The translations under genes and the position numbers were made by a program. The notes under the pieces were generated by a model. That model was not told where the DNA came from. It was given only the letters and a program-made list of their open reading frames with translations, and did no database searches. From NCBI GenBank assembly GCA_903960945.1, contig CAJCCR010000241.1, positions 1-48,177 on the forward strand: a stretch of 48,177 nucleotides of DNA, given 5' to 3'. Every line of letters starts with the position of its first letter. Position 1 is the first letter of the stretch. Below are positions 35,007-46,698 of the stretch, in pieces. Source of the DNA: an uncultured Planctomycetaceae bacterium (GTDB lineage Bacteria; Planctomycetota; Planctomycetia; Gemmatales; Gemmataceae).

Positions 35007-38000
35007 ATGCCCATTACTTCAAAACGCACAATCACCCCTGAAGTTGTTAGAAACTTTGGACGATTCGGCGATACCATAGATGTGCCTTCATTAACCGACA
35101 TCCAGACTAAATCTTACGATAGATTTATTCAACTTGATGTACATCCTGAAAAGCGCGATGCTTCTGGATTAGAAGGTGTGCTTAAAGAAATCTTTCCTAT
35201 TGAAAGTTACGATAAGACAATTCGTCTTCAGTACCTTCGTTATGAACTTGGTAAACCACGTTTTGGTCCTGATGAGTGCAGACAACTAAGGCTGACTTAC
35301 GGCCGACCATTTAAAGTTTGGCTCCGCCTTGAAAAAGAACAACCCGTTGAAGAGGAAGTTTTTCTTGGTGAAATGCCCATCATGATTGGTGGTGGTGAAT
35401 TCATCATTAATGGTGCAGAACGCGTTGTTGTAAGCCAATTACATCGCTCACCTGGTGTTGATTTCCAGAAAACAATCGATGGCGATAAGGAATTGCATAG
35501 CTGCAGAATTATTCCTGAACGCGGTAGCTGGATTGAGATTAATGTAACGAAGAAGGATGCTCTAAGCGTTCGAATTGATCAGTCAGGCAAGTTTTCCGCC
35601 ATGACTCTTCTTCGCGCAATGGATCCTAATTATTCCACCGATGCTGATATCATCAAGGAATTTTATGAAACTGAAGCTGTAAAAATGACAGCAGCAGGTA
35701 AAGCCAGATTGAAAGCAGCTCAAGTAGTTGGGGATGTTATTGATCCTGAAACCGGTGAGATTTATGCTGAAAGTGGCGAAATCCTTACCGAAGAAAAGGT
35801 AAATGCTATCTCTCTGACCAGCGTCAAAGAAGTTATCATTCTAAAGGCTGCTAAAGATCCGATTATCATGGCATCTTTGAAAGATGATGCAACGAATACC
35901 CATGAAGAAGCTTTACTGAAAATCTACCAGAGGCTTCGTCCAGGTAACCCACCACAGCTGCAAAAAGCCAAGGAACTATTCAAAGAAAAGTTCCAAGACC
36001 CTAGCAGATACCGTCTGGGTAAAGTTGGCCGCTTCAGGCTTAACCGAAAATTCGATCAAGAAATCCAAGAGTCAGAAATGACTTTGCGTTCCATCGATTT
36101 CCTTAACGCGATTAAGTATCTTCTTAAATTACGTGCCAAGGAAGGTTATGCTGATGATATCGATCATCTTGGTAACAGGCGCGTTAGAACAATTGATGAA
36201 CTTGCTGCTGATGAGTTGCGCAAGGGATTTCTTAAATTGAAGCGTACCGTTCAAGAACGCATGAGCATGCGCGAACAAACGGATATGACTCCAAGACAAT
36301 TGATCAACCCTAAGAGTATCTCTGCAGCCATCGAATACTTCTTTGGTCGTGGTGAACTTAGTCAAGTTGTGGATCAGACCAACCCATTGTCTCAGTTGAC
36401 GCACGAAAGGCGACTTTCTGCCCTTGGGCCTGGTGGTTTAAACAGAAAAAGGGCTGGGTTCGATGTACGCGATGTGCACATTTCGCACTACGGAAGAATC
36501 TGCCCAATTGAGACTCCTGAAGGTACTAACATCGGTCTTATCTCGCATCTTAGCATTTATGCAGGTGTTGATGATTATGGCTTCCTTATTACCCCTTACA
36601 GGGCTATCAAAAAACGGAAACTGACCACCGATGTTAAATGGTTGCGTGCTGATGAAGAAGCTCTTGCTAACCTTGCGCCAGCCGATGCCCCTTCCGATGG
36701 CCAGAAAATTACCGAAGAGCGTATTATCGCACGCCATGAAGGTGACTTTAAGCAAGTTGGTGCTGATGAAGTAGAATACATCGACATTAGCCCCAAGCAA
36801 ATGGTCGGGGTTTCTGCTGGCCTTATTCCCTTCTTGGAACATGACGATGCAAACCGTGCATTGATGGGTTCCAACATGCAAAGGCAAGCGGTTCCTCTGC
36901 TAATCACCGAGGCTCCACTTGTTGCCACAGGCCTTGAAAAAGATGTTGCTTACAATAGCGGCATGGTTCTTAAATCACCACTTGATGGTTACATTACCTA
37001 TGTTGATTCCGATCGAATTATTGTAGGCCATCATAAACTGGCTGATACTGGTGAAGGCAGTATTCTTGATCGTGCACGAGCTCAATCTGGGTATCGCGAA
37101 CTAATCCTTCGCAAGTTCGTAGGGCTTAACGAACATACCTGCCAAAACCATAGGCCTCTTATTAAATTTGGCCAAAAAGTTAAAAAAGGTACCGTCCTTG
37201 CTGATGGTGCTGCCACCAGTCATGGCGAACTCGCTCTGGGCAGAAATGTGCTTGTCGCATTTATGTCTTGGGATGGTTACAACTTTGAAGATGCTATTAT
37301 CATCAGTGAGAAACTGGTTCACAACGATACTTACACCAGTATTCACATTGAACATTTTGAAATCGAGATTCGGGAAACCAAACTTGGTAAAGAAGAATTT
37401 ACCCGCGATATCCCTAATGTTTCACCCAAGGCTCTTGCAAACCTTGATGAGCATGGTGTGGTTCGAATTGGTACTTATGTTCAACCAGGCGATATCCTTG
37501 TAGGTAAGGTATCACCCAAGTCTAAGAGCGAACTTACGCCTGAAGAAAAATTGCTTTATGCAATCTTCGGTCGCGCTGGCGAAGATGTCAAAAATGACAG
37601 TCTTGAAGTTCCATCGGGTATTGAAGGCATTGTTACCGAATCCAAGCGATTCTGTCGCAAATCCAGCATGACCGATGAAGAAAGAAAGACCCTTGACAAA
37701 GAATCCCGTGATCTGGAATCTCATTACAACAAAATAATCATCGAAGAATTCCGTTCGATGCTTACCGAGTTGGGTGGCGTTCTAGATAAAAATCTGGTCA
37801 AAGATTTTGCAGGCAAGTCTTCCACCGACAAGGATGAAAAAGCCTTGCTCGACCTTGCTCAGCATTTCACCATGGACCGTCTCGACATTCGTAGCCCAGA
37901 ACGCAAAAAAGATTGCGTTGAAGTTTATGGCAGACATCGCGAACGCTTGAACACTTTGTTTGACGAAAAGGATCGCAAGCTCAATATCCTCAAAATGGGT

Positions 38001-38756
38001 GATGAACTTCCTCCAGGCGTTCAACAAATGGTCAAGGTTTATGTTGCTGCAAAACGACAGATTTCTGTCGGCGATAAAATGGCTGGTCGACATGGTAACA
38101 AGGGTGTTATCTCCAAGATTTTACCTGTCGAAGATATGCCTTATCTTGCTGATGGTACTCCTGTTGATATTCTTTTGAATCCTCTTGGTGTTCCTAGTCG
38201 TATGAATGTGGGACAGATTCTTGAAACCCATCTTGGTTGGGCAGCTTCCAAACTTGGTTTCAAGGCCATCACCCCTGTATTCGATGGAGCTACCGAAGAA
38301 GAAATTCGGGATGTCTTGAAAGAATGCGGCTTACCTGTCTCTGGCAAAAGCTATTTGTTTGATGGCAGAACGGGCGAGCGATTCGAACAGGCTGTTACCG
38401 TTGGTTATATTTACATGCTTAAATTGCATCACCTTGTTGATGACAAAGTGCATGCCCGAGCAACTGGTCCTTATTCACTCATTACCCAACAACCCCTCGG
38501 CGGCAAAGCCCGCTTCGGTGGACAACGCTTTGGGGAAATGGAAGTTTGGGCACTCGAAGCTTATGGTGCTGCATACATCCTTCAAGAACTTCTCACCGTC
38601 AAGAGCGACGATGTTGAAGGCAGAACCAAGATTTATGAATCCATGGTTAAAGGTGAAAACACCCTCGAAGCTGGCACACCTGCAAGCTTCGATGTTTTAA
38701 CCAATGAAATTCGTGGCTTGGCACTGAACATGCAATTAGAAAAGAAGCGAGTATAG
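35007..38756 (+). CDS. rpoB: RNA polymerase beta subunit
   Basis: The 1249-residue protein is complete, from [13 protein letters not shown]-like N-terminus ([13 protein letters not shown]) to the terminal [12 protein letters not shown]. It has the rifampicin-binding segment [26 protein letters not shown], in which the main resistance positions (E. coli D516, H526, S531) are unchanged. Also visible are [19 protein letters not shown] and the active-site [11 protein letters not shown]. With RpoC it forms the catalytic core. An AGGAG site lies 9 nt before ATG 35007. Confidence 0.98.
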   Translation: MPITSKRTITPEVVRNFGRFGDTIDVPSLTDIQTKSYDRFIQLDVHPEKRDASGLEGVLKEIFPIESYDKTIRLQYLRYELGKPRFGPDECRQLRLTYGRPFKVWLRLEKEQPVEEEVFLGEMPIMIGGGEFIINGAERVVVSQLHRSPGVDFQKTIDGDKELHSCRIIPERGSWIEINVTKKDALSVRIDQSGKFSAMTLLRAMDPNYSTDADIIKEFYETEAVKMTAAGKARLKAAQVVGDVIDPETGEIYAESGEILTEEKVNAISLTSVKEVIILKAAKDPIIMASLKDDATNTHEEALLKIYQRLRPGNPPQLQKAKELFKEKFQDPSRYRLGKVGRFRLNRKFDQEIQESEMTLRSIDFLNAIKYLLKLRAKEGYADDIDHLGNRRVRTIDELAADELRKGFLKLKRTVQERMSMREQTDMTPRQLINPKSISAAIEYFFGRGELSQVVDQTNPLSQLTHERRLSALGPGGLNRKRAGFDVRDVHISHYGRICPIETPEGTNIGLISHLSIYAGVDDYGFLITPYRAIKKRKLTTDVKWLRADEEALANLAPADAPSDGQKITEERIIARHEGDFKQVGADEVEYIDISPKQMVGVSAGLIPFLEHDDANRALMGSNMQRQAVPLLITEAPLVATGLEKDVAYNSGMVLKSPLDGYITYVDSDRIIVGHHKLADTGEGSILDRARAQSGYRELILRKFVGLNEHTCQNHRPLIKFGQKVKKGTVLADGAATSHGELALGRNVLVAFMSWDGYNFEDAIIISEKLVHNDTYTSIHIEHFEIEIRETKLGKEEFTRDIPNVSPKALANLDEHGVVRIGTYVQPGDILVGKVSPKSKSELTPEEKLLYAIFGRAGEDVKNDSLEVPSGIEGIVTESKRFCRKSSMTDEERKTLDKESRDLESHYNKIIIEEFRSMLTELGGVLDKNLVKDFAGKSSTDKDEKALLDLAQHFTMDRLDIRSPERKKDCVEVYGRHRERLNTLFDEKDRKLNILKMGDELPPGVQQMVKVYVAAKRQISVGDKMAGRHGNKGVISKILPVEDMPYLADGTPVDILLNPLGVPSRMNVGQILETHLGWAASKLGFKAITPVFDGATEEEIRDVLKECGLPVSGKSYLFDGRTGERFEQAVTVGYIYMLKLHHLVDDKVHARATGPYSLITQQPLGGKARFGGQRFGEMEVWALEAYGAAYILQELLTVKSDDVEGRTKIYESMVKGENTLEAGTPASFDVLTNEIRGLALNMQLEKKRV

Positions 38757-38766
38757 TTAATTTAAT

Positions 38767-38796
38767 CCCCAGCTATGTTTGTTAACTTAGCTGGGG
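38767..38796 (+). repeat. Hairpin in the rpoB-rpoC gap
   Basis: CCCCAGCTA (38767-38775) and TAGCTGGGG (38788-38796) form a perfect 9-bp stem with a 12-nt loop. No U tract follows, so it is more likely a processing or stability element than a terminator. Confidence 0.5.
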
Positions 38797-38875
38797 TATG
38801 TGTTATTATTGAGATTTTCCCTATAGGTCGGCCGGGGTTTTTACCGGATTCTTCACTGCGGAGGCGATGCTATCT

Positions 38876-41800
38876 ATGAGCAATGCTAATAATGGTGATA
38901 GTTCTTATGATCGTATTAATGACTATGGTGCTGTTCGCATCAGTCTTGCTAGCCCACATGACATTCGTAATTGGTCATTTGGCGAAGTAAAGAAACCCGA
39001 AACTATCAATTATCGAACCTATCGACCTGAAAAAGATGGTCTCTTTTGCGAAAGAATTTTCGGACCTGAAAAAGATTGGGAATGCTCCTGCGGTAAATAT
39101 CGCGGCATGAAATACAAAGGCATGATTTGTGACCGTTGTGGTGTTAAAGTCGCCCATAGTCGCGTTCGTAGAAAACGCATGGGCCATATCGAACTTGCTG
39201 CTCCTGTTGTTCATATTTGGTTCTTCAAAGCGATGCCTTCTCGCCTTGGAACCTTGCTCGATATGAAAACCACCAGCTTGGAAAAAATTATTTACTTCCA
39301 AGATTATGTAGTTACCGACCCTGGTGAAACTCCACTCAAGAGAAGCCAACTCCTCACTGAAGATGAGTACCGCAAGAGTCGTGATAATTACGGCGAATCA
39401 TTCAAGGCGGAAATGGGTGCTGAAGCAATTCGTAAGCTCCTTACCGGCTTGAACCTTGTCGATCTTTCAATCGATTTAAGAAAACGCCTGGATGCTGAAG
39501 AAAAGAAAGATAAACCTAGCAAGCAAAAGCTTAAAGACCTTGTTAAAAGGCTTAAAGTTGTTGAAGCTATCCGCGATTCCGGATTGGGTGGCCCACAAAA
39601 CAAACCCGAATGGATGGTTCTTGAATGCACCCCCGTAATTCCACCAGACCTTCGTCCTTTGGTCTTGCTGGATAGCGGCAACTTCGCAACTTCAGATCTT
39701 AACGATCTTTATCGCCGTATTATTAACCGTAATAATCGTCTCAAAAAATTGGTCGACCTCAATGCTCCTGAAGTTATCATTCGAAATGAAAAAAGAATGC
39801 TTCAGCAGTCTGTTGATTCCCTTTTTGACAACAGCCGTTGCAAGCGCCCCGTTCTTGGATCCAGCAACAGACCGTTGAAATCCCTTACGGATATGATCAA
39901 AGGCAAGCAAGGTCGATTCCGTGAAAACCTTTTGGGTAAACGCGTCGATTACTCCGCCCGTTCGGTTATCGTTGTTGGCCCAGAGCTCAAATTGCACCAG
40001 TGCGGTTTGCCTAAGAAGATTGCTTTGGAATTGTTCCAACCATTTATCATTCGGAGGCTTAAAGAATTAGGCCATGCAGACACTATTAAGTCTGCCAAGA
40101 AAATGCTTGAAAGAAAAGATGATCATGTCTGGGATATTCTTGAAGAAGTTATCAAGAATCATCCAGTTCTTTTGAATCGTGCCCCTACCCTGCATCGTAT
40201 GGGTATTCAGGCTTTCGAACCCGTGCTTATCGAAGGTAATGCCATTCGCATTCATCCTTTGGTTTGTAAAGGTTTTAATGCTGACTTCGACGGCGATCAG
40301 ATGGCAGTGCATCTACCCCTTTCGATCGAAGCACAAGTTGAAGCTAGCGTGTTGATGATGTCCACCAATAACATTTTCAGCCCTGCAAATGGTCAGCCTA
40401 TTATCAGTCCTTCCCAGGATATCGTTATGGGTTGCTATTACTTGACTGCAACTCGAGGCGAAATGGGCGAAAGTGGAGAATCAGGCGAAGGCAAAACTTT
40501 TGCTAGCACCAAGGAAGTTTTCACCGCTTTTGATCTGCGAAAAATTGGTATTCATGCGCGAATTCATGTGCGACTTCCCATCCACAAAAAGTTTATCTCT
40601 GAAATCCGTTTTGAAAAAGACAAAACCAAGGTTGAAGAGCTTCCAAGAAAATCCAATGGCCTTGTTACAAGCACCGTTGGTCGCGTTATCTTTAATAACA
40701 TCCTTGATGACCGCATGGCCTTTTATGACCTTGCTCTCTCAACCAAAAATCTTTCCCGCATTATTGCGGAGTGCTATCAAGCCCTTGGTAGACGCGCTAC
40801 CATTGAACTTCTTGATCGTATGAAAGAAATCGGTTTCCGCGAGTCCACCAGATCTGGCCTTTCCTTTGCAACTGACGATCTGCGCACTCCAGATACCAAA
40901 GAGAAAATCCTTATCGAAGCTGAAAAAGATGTCGAAAAGATTCGCAAAAATTACGACAAAGGTAATATTACTGAACGCGAACGCTACAATAACGTTATCG
41001 ATCTTTGGACCAATGCAAGTAAAGCTATCACTAAACAGATGATGGAAGATCTTCGCAACGACACTCGTCCTGATGAGACTGGCAAAAAGCGCCCTTATCT
41101 TAATCCTATTTTCTTGATGGCACACTCCGGCGCACGCGGTGGTATTGAACAGATCCGCCAACTTGCTGGTATGCGCGGTCTAATGGCAAAACCTAACGGT
41201 ACCATTATCGAAACGCCTATTAAGGCGAACTTCAAGGAAGGTCTTTCCGTTCTTGAATACTTCAGTTCAACCCACGGTGCTCGTAAAGGCTTGGCAGATA
41301 CCGCACTCAAGACCGCAGATTCAGGCTACCTCACCAGAAAGCTTGCTGATGTGGCTCAAAATGTGGTTATCACAATGCATGATTGTGCCACCTCCTCGGG
41401 TATTGATAAATCTGCTATCCTTAAAGGTGAGGAAACTGAGCGCTCACTTTCAGAAACGATTCGCGGTAGGGTCAGCAGGGTTACCATTAGCAACCCCGTT
41501 ACTGGTGAAACTATCGTTGAAGAAAACGATATGATTTCAACCGAAGCCGCCCTGAAACTTGAACTTTATGGCATCGATAAAATTACCGTTCGAAGCCCTA
41601 TGACTTGTCTTGCTCCCCTAGGTATTTGCAGACTTTGCTACGGCATGGATCTTTCAACTGGTTCGCTTGTTGAAGAAGGCATGGCTGTTGGTATCATTGC
41701 AGCCCAATCCATTGGGGAACCTGGAACACAACTTACCATGCGTACCTTCCACATCGGTGGGGTGGTGAAACGCGAAGTAGGCGAGAGCGAACATAAGGCC

Positions 41801-43234
41801 AAAAAGGTTGGTACTGTCAGCTACGAACGCCTCGATATCGTTATCAACGACAAGAAGGAAAAGATTGCTCTTACCCGAAATGGTGAAATCAAAATCCTTG
41901 GACCCAAAGATAAAGTCCTTGAAACCTACGCTGTTCCAAACGGATCGATTCTCTTTGTTGAAAAGGGTCAGCAAGTTGCTGTCGGCCAAATTCTTTGCAA
42001 ATGGGATCCGCATATTATTCCAATTATCGCAGACCGTGGCGGTAAAATTACTTTCGACGATATCGTTGAAGGTGAAACTTTCCGCAAGGAAAGCGATGAA
42101 GTTACCGGCGCAGAACGCTGGGTAATTATGGAACATAAGGGCGAGCTTCATCCACAAGTGTTCATTAATGATGAACGTGGCCAAAAACTCATGTTCTATT
42201 ACATGCCTGAAAAAGCAGTCCTCGAAGTTCGTGAAGGCCAAATGGTTTCTGCAGGGGCACTCCTTGCTAAAACTCCTCGCGAAGTTGCTGGTACACAAGA
42301 TATTACTGGCGGTCTTCCACGCGTTACTGAAATCTTTGAAGCTAGGCGTCCACGTGATCCAGCCGTTATGGCCGAAGTCGCTGGGGTTGTCGAAATTGGC
42401 GATAAGCGTCGTGGCAAACGAACCATCTGGGTTGTGCCAGTTGACGATCACGGCAAGCCCTCTGGTACTAAGATCGAGCATCTTGTTCCCCCAGGCAAAC
42501 ATCTTCGAGTTCATGCTGGTGATAGGGTTCGTGAAGGCGATGCCTTGGTTCAAGGCCCTCTTGCTCCTCATGATATCCTTCGCATCAGTGGAACCGAAGC
42601 TGCTCAGGCTTACTTGGTTCGCGAAATTCAAGCTGTTTATCGAACCCAACGTGTTGATATCGATGATAAACATATTGAAATCATCGTTTCTCAGATGCTT
42701 CGCAAAGTCAAAGTTGAAAAAATGGGCGATACCGGATTACTACCCGGCTCCGTTATCGATCGCTTCGCATTCCAGCATGTCAATCAAAGACTTCGTGAAT
42801 GCGTTAAGATTAAAAAAGTTGGCGATTCCAAGTTTGAAGAAGGTAAGATCATTGCCAAGGATGTCTTTGAAGAAGAACGAGCACTGCTCGAAGCAGATGA
42901 CAAAGTTCTTCCTACCTTTACCAAACCCGAACCTGCTACTTGTAGCACCCAACTCCTTGGTATTACCAAGGCATCGGTTCAATCCGATAGCTTTATCTCG
43001 GCTGCATCCTTCCAAGAAACTACAAAGGTTCTTACCGAAGCAGCTTTGGCAGGCAAAGTTGACTACCTTGTTGGACTTAAAGAAAATGTTATTCTCGGTC
43101 ACTTAGTTCCTGCGGGAACTGGTTTTAGTGATCATCAGAATTCCGAAGTTAAGGTTAATTCTCCTTATGTTGAAGAAAGCTCAGGAAACATCCTAGGCAA
43201 ATCAGACGACAAAGAAGCACTCTTAACCAACTAG
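38876..43234 (+). CDS. rpoC: RNA polymerase beta-prime subunit
   Basis: The 1452-residue protein has the N-terminal zinc ribbon (C70, C72, C85, C88), the catalytic NADFDGD at 468-474, the bridge-helix region ([14 protein letters not shown] precedes it), and the second zinc site ([13 protein letters not shown] with the upstream CATSSG cysteine). It ends with a charged tail of some 50 residues. I chose ATG 38876 because GGAGG at 38860-38864 is 11 nt upstream; ATG 38867 in the same frame is only 2 nt from it. Confidence 0.98.
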   Translation: MSNANNGDSSYDRINDYGAVRISLASPHDIRNWSFGEVKKPETINYRTYRPEKDGLFCERIFGPEKDWECSCGKYRGMKYKGMICDRCGVKVAHSRVRRKRMGHIELAAPVVHIWFFKAMPSRLGTLLDMKTTSLEKIIYFQDYVVTDPGETPLKRSQLLTEDEYRKSRDNYGESFKAEMGAEAIRKLLTGLNLVDLSIDLRKRLDAEEKKDKPSKQKLKDLVKRLKVVEAIRDSGLGGPQNKPEWMVLECTPVIPPDLRPLVLLDSGNFATSDLNDLYRRIINRNNRLKKLVDLNAPEVIIRNEKRMLQQSVDSLFDNSRCKRPVLGSSNRPLKSLTDMIKGKQGRFRENLLGKRVDYSARSVIVVGPELKLHQCGLPKKIALELFQPFIIRRLKELGHADTIKSAKKMLERKDDHVWDILEEVIKNHPVLLNRAPTLHRMGIQAFEPVLIEGNAIRIHPLVCKGFNADFDGDQMAVHLPLSIEAQVEASVLMMSTNNIFSPANGQPIISPSQDIVMGCYYLTATRGEMGESGESGEGKTFASTKEVFTAFDLRKIGIHARIHVRLPIHKKFISEIRFEKDKTKVEELPRKSNGLVTSTVGRVIFNNILDDRMAFYDLALSTKNLSRIIAECYQALGRRATIELLDRMKEIGFRESTRSGLSFATDDLRTPDTKEKILIEAEKDVEKIRKNYDKGNITERERYNNVIDLWTNASKAITKQMMEDLRNDTRPDETGKKRPYLNPIFLMAHSGARGGIEQIRQLAGMRGLMAKPNGTIIETPIKANFKEGLSVLEYFSSTHGARKGLADTALKTADSGYLTRKLADVAQNVVITMHDCATSSGIDKSAILKGEETERSLSETIRGRVSRVTISNPVTGETIVEENDMISTEAALKLELYGIDKITVRSPMTCLAPLGICRLCYGMDLSTGSLVEEGMAVGIIAAQSIGEPGTQLTMRTFHIGGVVKREVGESEHKAKKVGTVSYERLDIVINDKKEKIALTRNGEIKILGPKDKVLETYAVPNGSILFVEKGQQVAVGQILCKWDPHIIPIIADRGGKITFDDIVEGETFRKESDEVTGAERWVIMEHKGELHPQVFINDERGQKLMFYYMPEKAVLEVREGQMVSAGALLAKTPREVAGTQDITGGLPRVTEIFEARRPRDPAVMAEVAGVVEIGDKRRGKRTIWVVPVDDHGKPSGTKIEHLVPPGKHLRVHAGDRVREGDALVQGPLAPHDILRISGTEAAQAYLVREIQAVYRTQRVDIDDKHIEIIVSQMLRKVKVEKMGDTGLLPGSVIDRFAFQHVNQRLRECVKIKKVGDSKFEEGKIIAKDVFEEERALLEADDKVLPTFTKPEPATCSTQLLGITKASVQSDSFISAASFQETTKVLTEAALAGKVDYLVGLKENVILGHLVPAGTGFSDHQNSEVKVNSPYVEESSGNILGKSDDKEALLTN

Positions 43235-43248
43235 TGTGTAAAGACTTA

Positions 43249-43278
43249 GGTGTTTTCAGATTGATTTCTGGAAACACC
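43249..43278 (+). terminator. Strong hairpin after rpoC
   Basis: A 12-bp stem (43249-43260 with 43267-43278, one G-U) has a 6-nt loop, directly after the rpoC stop. No U tract follows, so it may be Rho-linked or protective. A new promoter comes 17 nt later. Confidence 0.6.
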
Positions 43279-43294
43279 CATTTGAAGCAGTTAC

Positions 43295-43323
43295 TTGACC
43301 TTGTGTGGATATGTTCCTAATTT
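43295..43323 (+). promoter_or_regulatory. Promoter of rpsL-rpsG
   Basis: TTGACC (43295-43300), exactly 17 bp, TAATTT (43318-43323). It lies 73 bp before rpsL and after the rpoC hairpin, so the str genes can be transcribed independently of rpoBC. Confidence 0.65.
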
Positions 43324-43396
43324 AAATGTTTACAGTTATTGCGCCCGTTAGGGTTCTTTACCTGTGTAACAGAAACTCTTGTTTTGGTTTGATACT

Positions 43397-43771
43397 ATGC
43401 CAACGATTAATCAATTGGTTCGAAAGCCCAGAGTTCAACAATTTAGCAAACCCAAGCATCCTGCGATGCAAGGTTGCCCTCATAAAAAGGGCGTTTGCTT
43501 GCAAGTTAAAACCATGACCCCTAAGAAGCCTAACTCTGCGCTTCGTAAGGTCGCCCGTATTCGTCTCTCTAACCAGATCGAAATTACGGCATACATCCCT
43601 GGCGAAGGTCACAACCTTCAAGAACATTCAATTGTTCTTGTGCGTGGCGGTCGTGTACGCGATTTGCCCGGGGTTCGATACCATATCGTTCGTGGTGTAC
43701 TCGACTCACAAGGCGTATCTGATCGTAAACAAGCTCGTTCCAAGTACGGTACGAAGCGCGAATCTAAGTAA
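43397..43771 (+). CDS. rpsL: Ribosomal protein S12
   Basis: A 124-residue decoding-centre protein, starting [12 protein letters not shown]. The PNSA-loop [11 protein letters not shown] keeps K43. The second loop reads [12 protein letters not shown], so residue 88 is Arg where most bacteria have Lys. K88R is a known streptomycin-resistance change in Mycobacterium and others. The frame is open from 43379, but ATG 43397 gives the family N-terminus. No good Shine-Dalgarno precedes it. Confidence 0.97.
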   Translation: MPTINQLVRKPRVQQFSKPKHPAMQGCPHKKGVCLQVKTMTPKKPNSALRKVARIRLSNQIEITAYIPGEGHNLQEHSIVLVRGGRVRDLPGVRYHIVRGVLDSQGVSDRKQARSKYGTKRESK

Positions 43772-43810
43772 TCATTCCTCCTGATCCAAGCACAAAGGTA
43801 AGAGAATATC

Positions 43811-44281
43811 ATGGGAAAAAGGACTGCAAGCGCTGAAACGCTTAAACCCGATCCAGTTTATAATTCCAAGCTGGTCAGCAAATTTATCAATTGTGTTATG
43901 ACTTCTGGCAAGAAGCAGACCGCTTGTCGCATTTTCTATGATGCGATGGCACAAATTAAAAAGCGTATTCCAGATATGGATCCGCTCGAAGTTTTCACCC
44001 AAGCTGTTGAGCATGTTAAGCCAACGGTTGAAGTCCGTAGCAAACGAGTTGGTGGTGCTACTTATCAGGTTCCAATGCAAGTTAATCGATCTAGGCAACA
44101 AAGCCTTTCGATTCGCTGGATTGTTGGCGCTGCTCGTGATAAAGTTGGCCGCCCTATGTACCTTCGCTTGGCTGATGAACTCATTGCTGGCTTTCGTCGT
44201 GAAGGTGAAGCCATGTCCAAACGTGAAAATACCATCAAGATGGCAGATGCTAATAAAGCATTTGCGCATTTTGCCTGGTAA
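43811..44281 (+). CDS. rpsG: Ribosomal protein S7
   Basis: A 156-residue protein, the primary 16S 3' domain binder. Features: the beta-hairpin KRVGGATYQVPMQV, then RWIVGAARDK and the C-terminal KRENTIKMADANKAFAHFAW. Length and order (rpsL-rpsG-fusA) are normal. A GGTAAGAG stretch lies before ATG 43811. Confidence 0.96.
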   Translation: MGKRTASAETLKPDPVYNSKLVSKFINCVMTSGKKQTACRIFYDAMAQIKKRIPDMDPLEVFTQAVEHVKPTVEVRSKRVGGATYQVPMQVNRSRQQSLSIRWIVGAARDKVGRPMYLRLADELIAGFRREGEAMSKRENTIKMADANKAFAHFAW

Positions 44282-44304
44282 ATTTTCCAGCCGCTTAAAT
44301 CACC

Positions 44305-44341
44305 GGGCCTTCTGGATTTCATTCCAGCGGGCCTTTTTTTA
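44305..44341 (+). terminator. Rho-independent terminator after rpsG
   Basis: The stem GGGCCT-T-CTGGA/TCCAG-C-GGGCCT (44305-44334), with one mismatch, carries a TTTCAT loop and is followed by a run of T. It separates rpsLG from the EF-G gene. Confidence 0.85.
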
Positions 44342-44377
44342 TTTAACACCCTCTATTCTTCTTTCTTGAGTTGTCTA

Positions 44378-46498
44378 ATGGCTAATGAAAAACTCGACCT
44401 CTCCAACTTTCGTAACATTGGTATTATTGCCCACATCGATGCAGGTAAAACTACAACCACGGAACATGTCCTTTATTATGCAGGCGTTGTTCACAGGCTG
44501 GGTGCCGTCGATTCAGGCAATACCACCACAGATTACGATGAAGAAGAACAAGAACGCGGTATCACCATTTACAGCGCTTGCATTCCCTTCCAATGGCGCG
44601 AAACAAGAATCAATCTGATCGATACCCCAGGGCATGTCGATTTCACCGCCGAAGTCGAACGCAGCCTTAGAGTCCTTGACGGTTGCGTTGTAGTCTTTGA
44701 TGCTCAAAAAGGCGTGGAAGCACAATCCGAAACAGTTTGGAGACAAGCAGACAAGTACGAAGTCCCTCGATTAGTTTTTATCAACAAGATGGATGTTGTT
44801 GGTGCAAACTTCGAAAACGCAATTACAGAAATAACATCTCGACTCGAAGCCAAACCTGTACCTATCATAATCCCAATGGGAAGCGGGTCTATTAAAGATA
44901 GTGATAATCCTTTTCATGGAATCATCGACCTTGTCGAAATGAAGGCTCTCGAATTCGATCCTACTAACCAAGGAAAAACAATCAGGATATTTGATATCCC
45001 TGAAAAGTATCAAGACTATGCCAACACTTGGCGCGAAAACCTTATCGACAAAATCAGTGCGATAGATTCCAAAGATCGCATAGCTACTTTTTACCTAGAA
45101 GGCATGGAAATACCGACGGACATGATTCGTGAAGTATTGCGCGAGGGGACTCTTAAAAGAATCATTCAGCCTGTACTATGCGGGAGTGGTCGCGAACATA
45201 TTGGAATTCAAACTTTACTTGACGGGGTAAGCTGGTATCTTCCAAGCCCGCTGGACAGGCCTCCAGTCAAAGGAATCAACCCTAAAAAGAAAGATAAAGA
45301 AGAGAACCGAAACTCCGACACTAAAGACCCTTTTTGTGGACTAGTATTTAAAATTACCTCTGATGCACATGGGGAACTCTTTTTTGTTCGCATCTATTCT
45401 GGTGTATTAAAAGTGGGGAGCAGAGTTCTTAACACCGGGCGCGATGTGAAAGAATTTGTCGGAAAAATTTACCACACCGCTGCCGATCCTGCCAGCAGAA
45501 CAGAATTAACCGAAGCTTTCGCAGGAGACATAGTCGCAGTAGTTGGTATGAAAGAGGCCATTACCGGAGACACTATTTGCGATCCGCAAAATCCGATTTT
45601 GTTAGAAAAAATCAAATTTGCCGAAGCTGTCGTCAGTCGCTCAATTGAACCGGAATCCTCCGCAGATAAACAAAAACTGATCGACACACTAAATATGTTG
45701 CGAAAAGAAGATCCAACTTTTTCTGTTAAAATCGACCCAGAAACAGGGCAAACCCTGATGAGCGGTATGGGAATGCTTCATTTGGAAATTAAACAGCACA
45801 GGATGGAGCGAGATTTTCGCCTAAAAGTTCGAGCGGGAAAACCCAGAGTAAGCTATCGCGAAACCCTTAAAAAAGCTTTGCGAGTTGAAGGGGAATGCAT
45901 CAGGCAATCCGGGTCTGCGGGCCTTTTTGCCAAACTAGTGGTTGAATTTTCCCCCTATCCACCGAATTCCGATAAAAGCGAGGATAACATCAAGGTTTCG
46001 CATAAACTAAAGCCTGATGATTTAACCCAATTACTGGTAAATGCTGCAGAACAAGGCATTAAACTAGCGCTTCAATCAGGTGAACTTGGTTACCCGGTGA
46101 TGAATGTTCAAGCAATTATTACCGGTGCAAAAATGGACGAACAGCTTTCTACCGAGGTTGCTTTTCAATCTGCAGGGGCTGATGCGGTTCAAAAAGCCCT
46201 AAAAGACAACATGATTTTATTAGAACCAGTCATGAAACTGGAAGTAACCCTTCCAGAAGAATATTTAGGGCCAATTACCGCTGATTTAAATGCCAGGCGG
46301 GCGGAAATCCGCGAATTACATATTCGTGGCAAAATGAGGGTTGTTGAAGCAATAGTTCCAATGGCAAAACTATTTGATTATGCAGATAAAGTGCGAAGTT
46401 TAAGTCAAGGACGCGCTTCTTCCACCATGGAACCGTACTCTTACTCCCCTGCCCCGAATGAAGTCCTAAAAAATATGCTTAATCCCTTTGCTTTTTAA
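44378..46498 (+). CDS. fusA: Elongation factor G family GTPase (EF-G2-like features)
   Basis: The 706-residue protein has all five EF-G domains. GTP motifs: AHIDAGKT (18-25), RGITI (60-64), DTPGH (82-86), NKMD (136-139), and LCGSG as G5. It sits at the normal fusA place after rpsG. However, the segment before G2 (GAVDSGNTTTDYDEE) resembles the EF-G2/mtEFG2 type as I know it. In domain IV the usual GGRGQYG loop reads GSAGLFA, and the tip loop with the translocation histidine (HDVDS) reads MDEQLS. It may therefore be a ribosome-recycling EF-G, with the translocase elsewhere. An alternative TTG start at 44366 is less likely than ATG 44378. Confidence 0.9.
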   Translation: MANEKLDLSNFRNIGIIAHIDAGKTTTTEHVLYYAGVVHRLGAVDSGNTTTDYDEEEQERGITIYSACIPFQWRETRINLIDTPGHVDFTAEVERSLRVLDGCVVVFDAQKGVEAQSETVWRQADKYEVPRLVFINKMDVVGANFENAITEITSRLEAKPVPIIIPMGSGSIKDSDNPFHGIIDLVEMKALEFDPTNQGKTIRIFDIPEKYQDYANTWRENLIDKISAIDSKDRIATFYLEGMEIPTDMIREVLREGTLKRIIQPVLCGSGREHIGIQTLLDGVSWYLPSPLDRPPVKGINPKKKDKEENRNSDTKDPFCGLVFKITSDAHGELFFVRIYSGVLKVGSRVLNTGRDVKEFVGKIYHTAADPASRTELTEAFAGDIVAVVGMKEAITGDTICDPQNPILLEKIKFAEAVVSRSIEPESSADKQKLIDTLNMLRKEDPTFSVKIDPETGQTLMSGMGMLHLEIKQHRMERDFRLKVRAGKPRVSYRETLKKALRVEGECIRQSGSAGLFAKLVVEFSPYPPNSDKSEDNIKVSHKLKPDDLTQLLVNAAEQGIKLALQSGELGYPVMNVQAIITGAKMDEQLSTEVAFQSAGADAVQKALKDNMILLEPVMKLEVTLPEEYLGPITADLNARRAEIRELHIRGKMRVVEAIVPMAKLFDYADKVRSLSQGRASSTMEPYSYSPAPNEVLKNMLNPFAF

Positions 46499-46698
46499 CC
46501 TTAAAATTGCCTAGTCTTTTTGCCTAATTAGTGTTTTTCTTTTGTTTGTTGTTGAAAAGAACCAATTATTCCTTATTTTATGTGTTTGGATGCTTTGCAC
46601 TTATATTTTTGTGAATCTTGACAGTGGGTTCCTAAGTGCATATCCTTACTGTTTCCCTTTATATCGGGAATAATGAAGTAATCGTGAGGAGCGGAACG

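Noticed and set aside
35007-38756. Possible natural rifampicin resistance in RpoB
   Set aside because: There are minor differences in the rifampicin pocket, but the main positions D516, H526 and S531 are unchanged.
41654-42673. 339-codon minus-strand frame inside rpoC
   Set aside because: It is an antisense shadow of a highly conserved gene; its protein is rich in Phe/Asn/Ser as expected from reversed codons.
42168-43106. 312-codon plus-strand frame overlapping rpoC
   Set aside because: Out-of-frame shadow of rpoC with no start signal and Leu/Lys-rich random composition.
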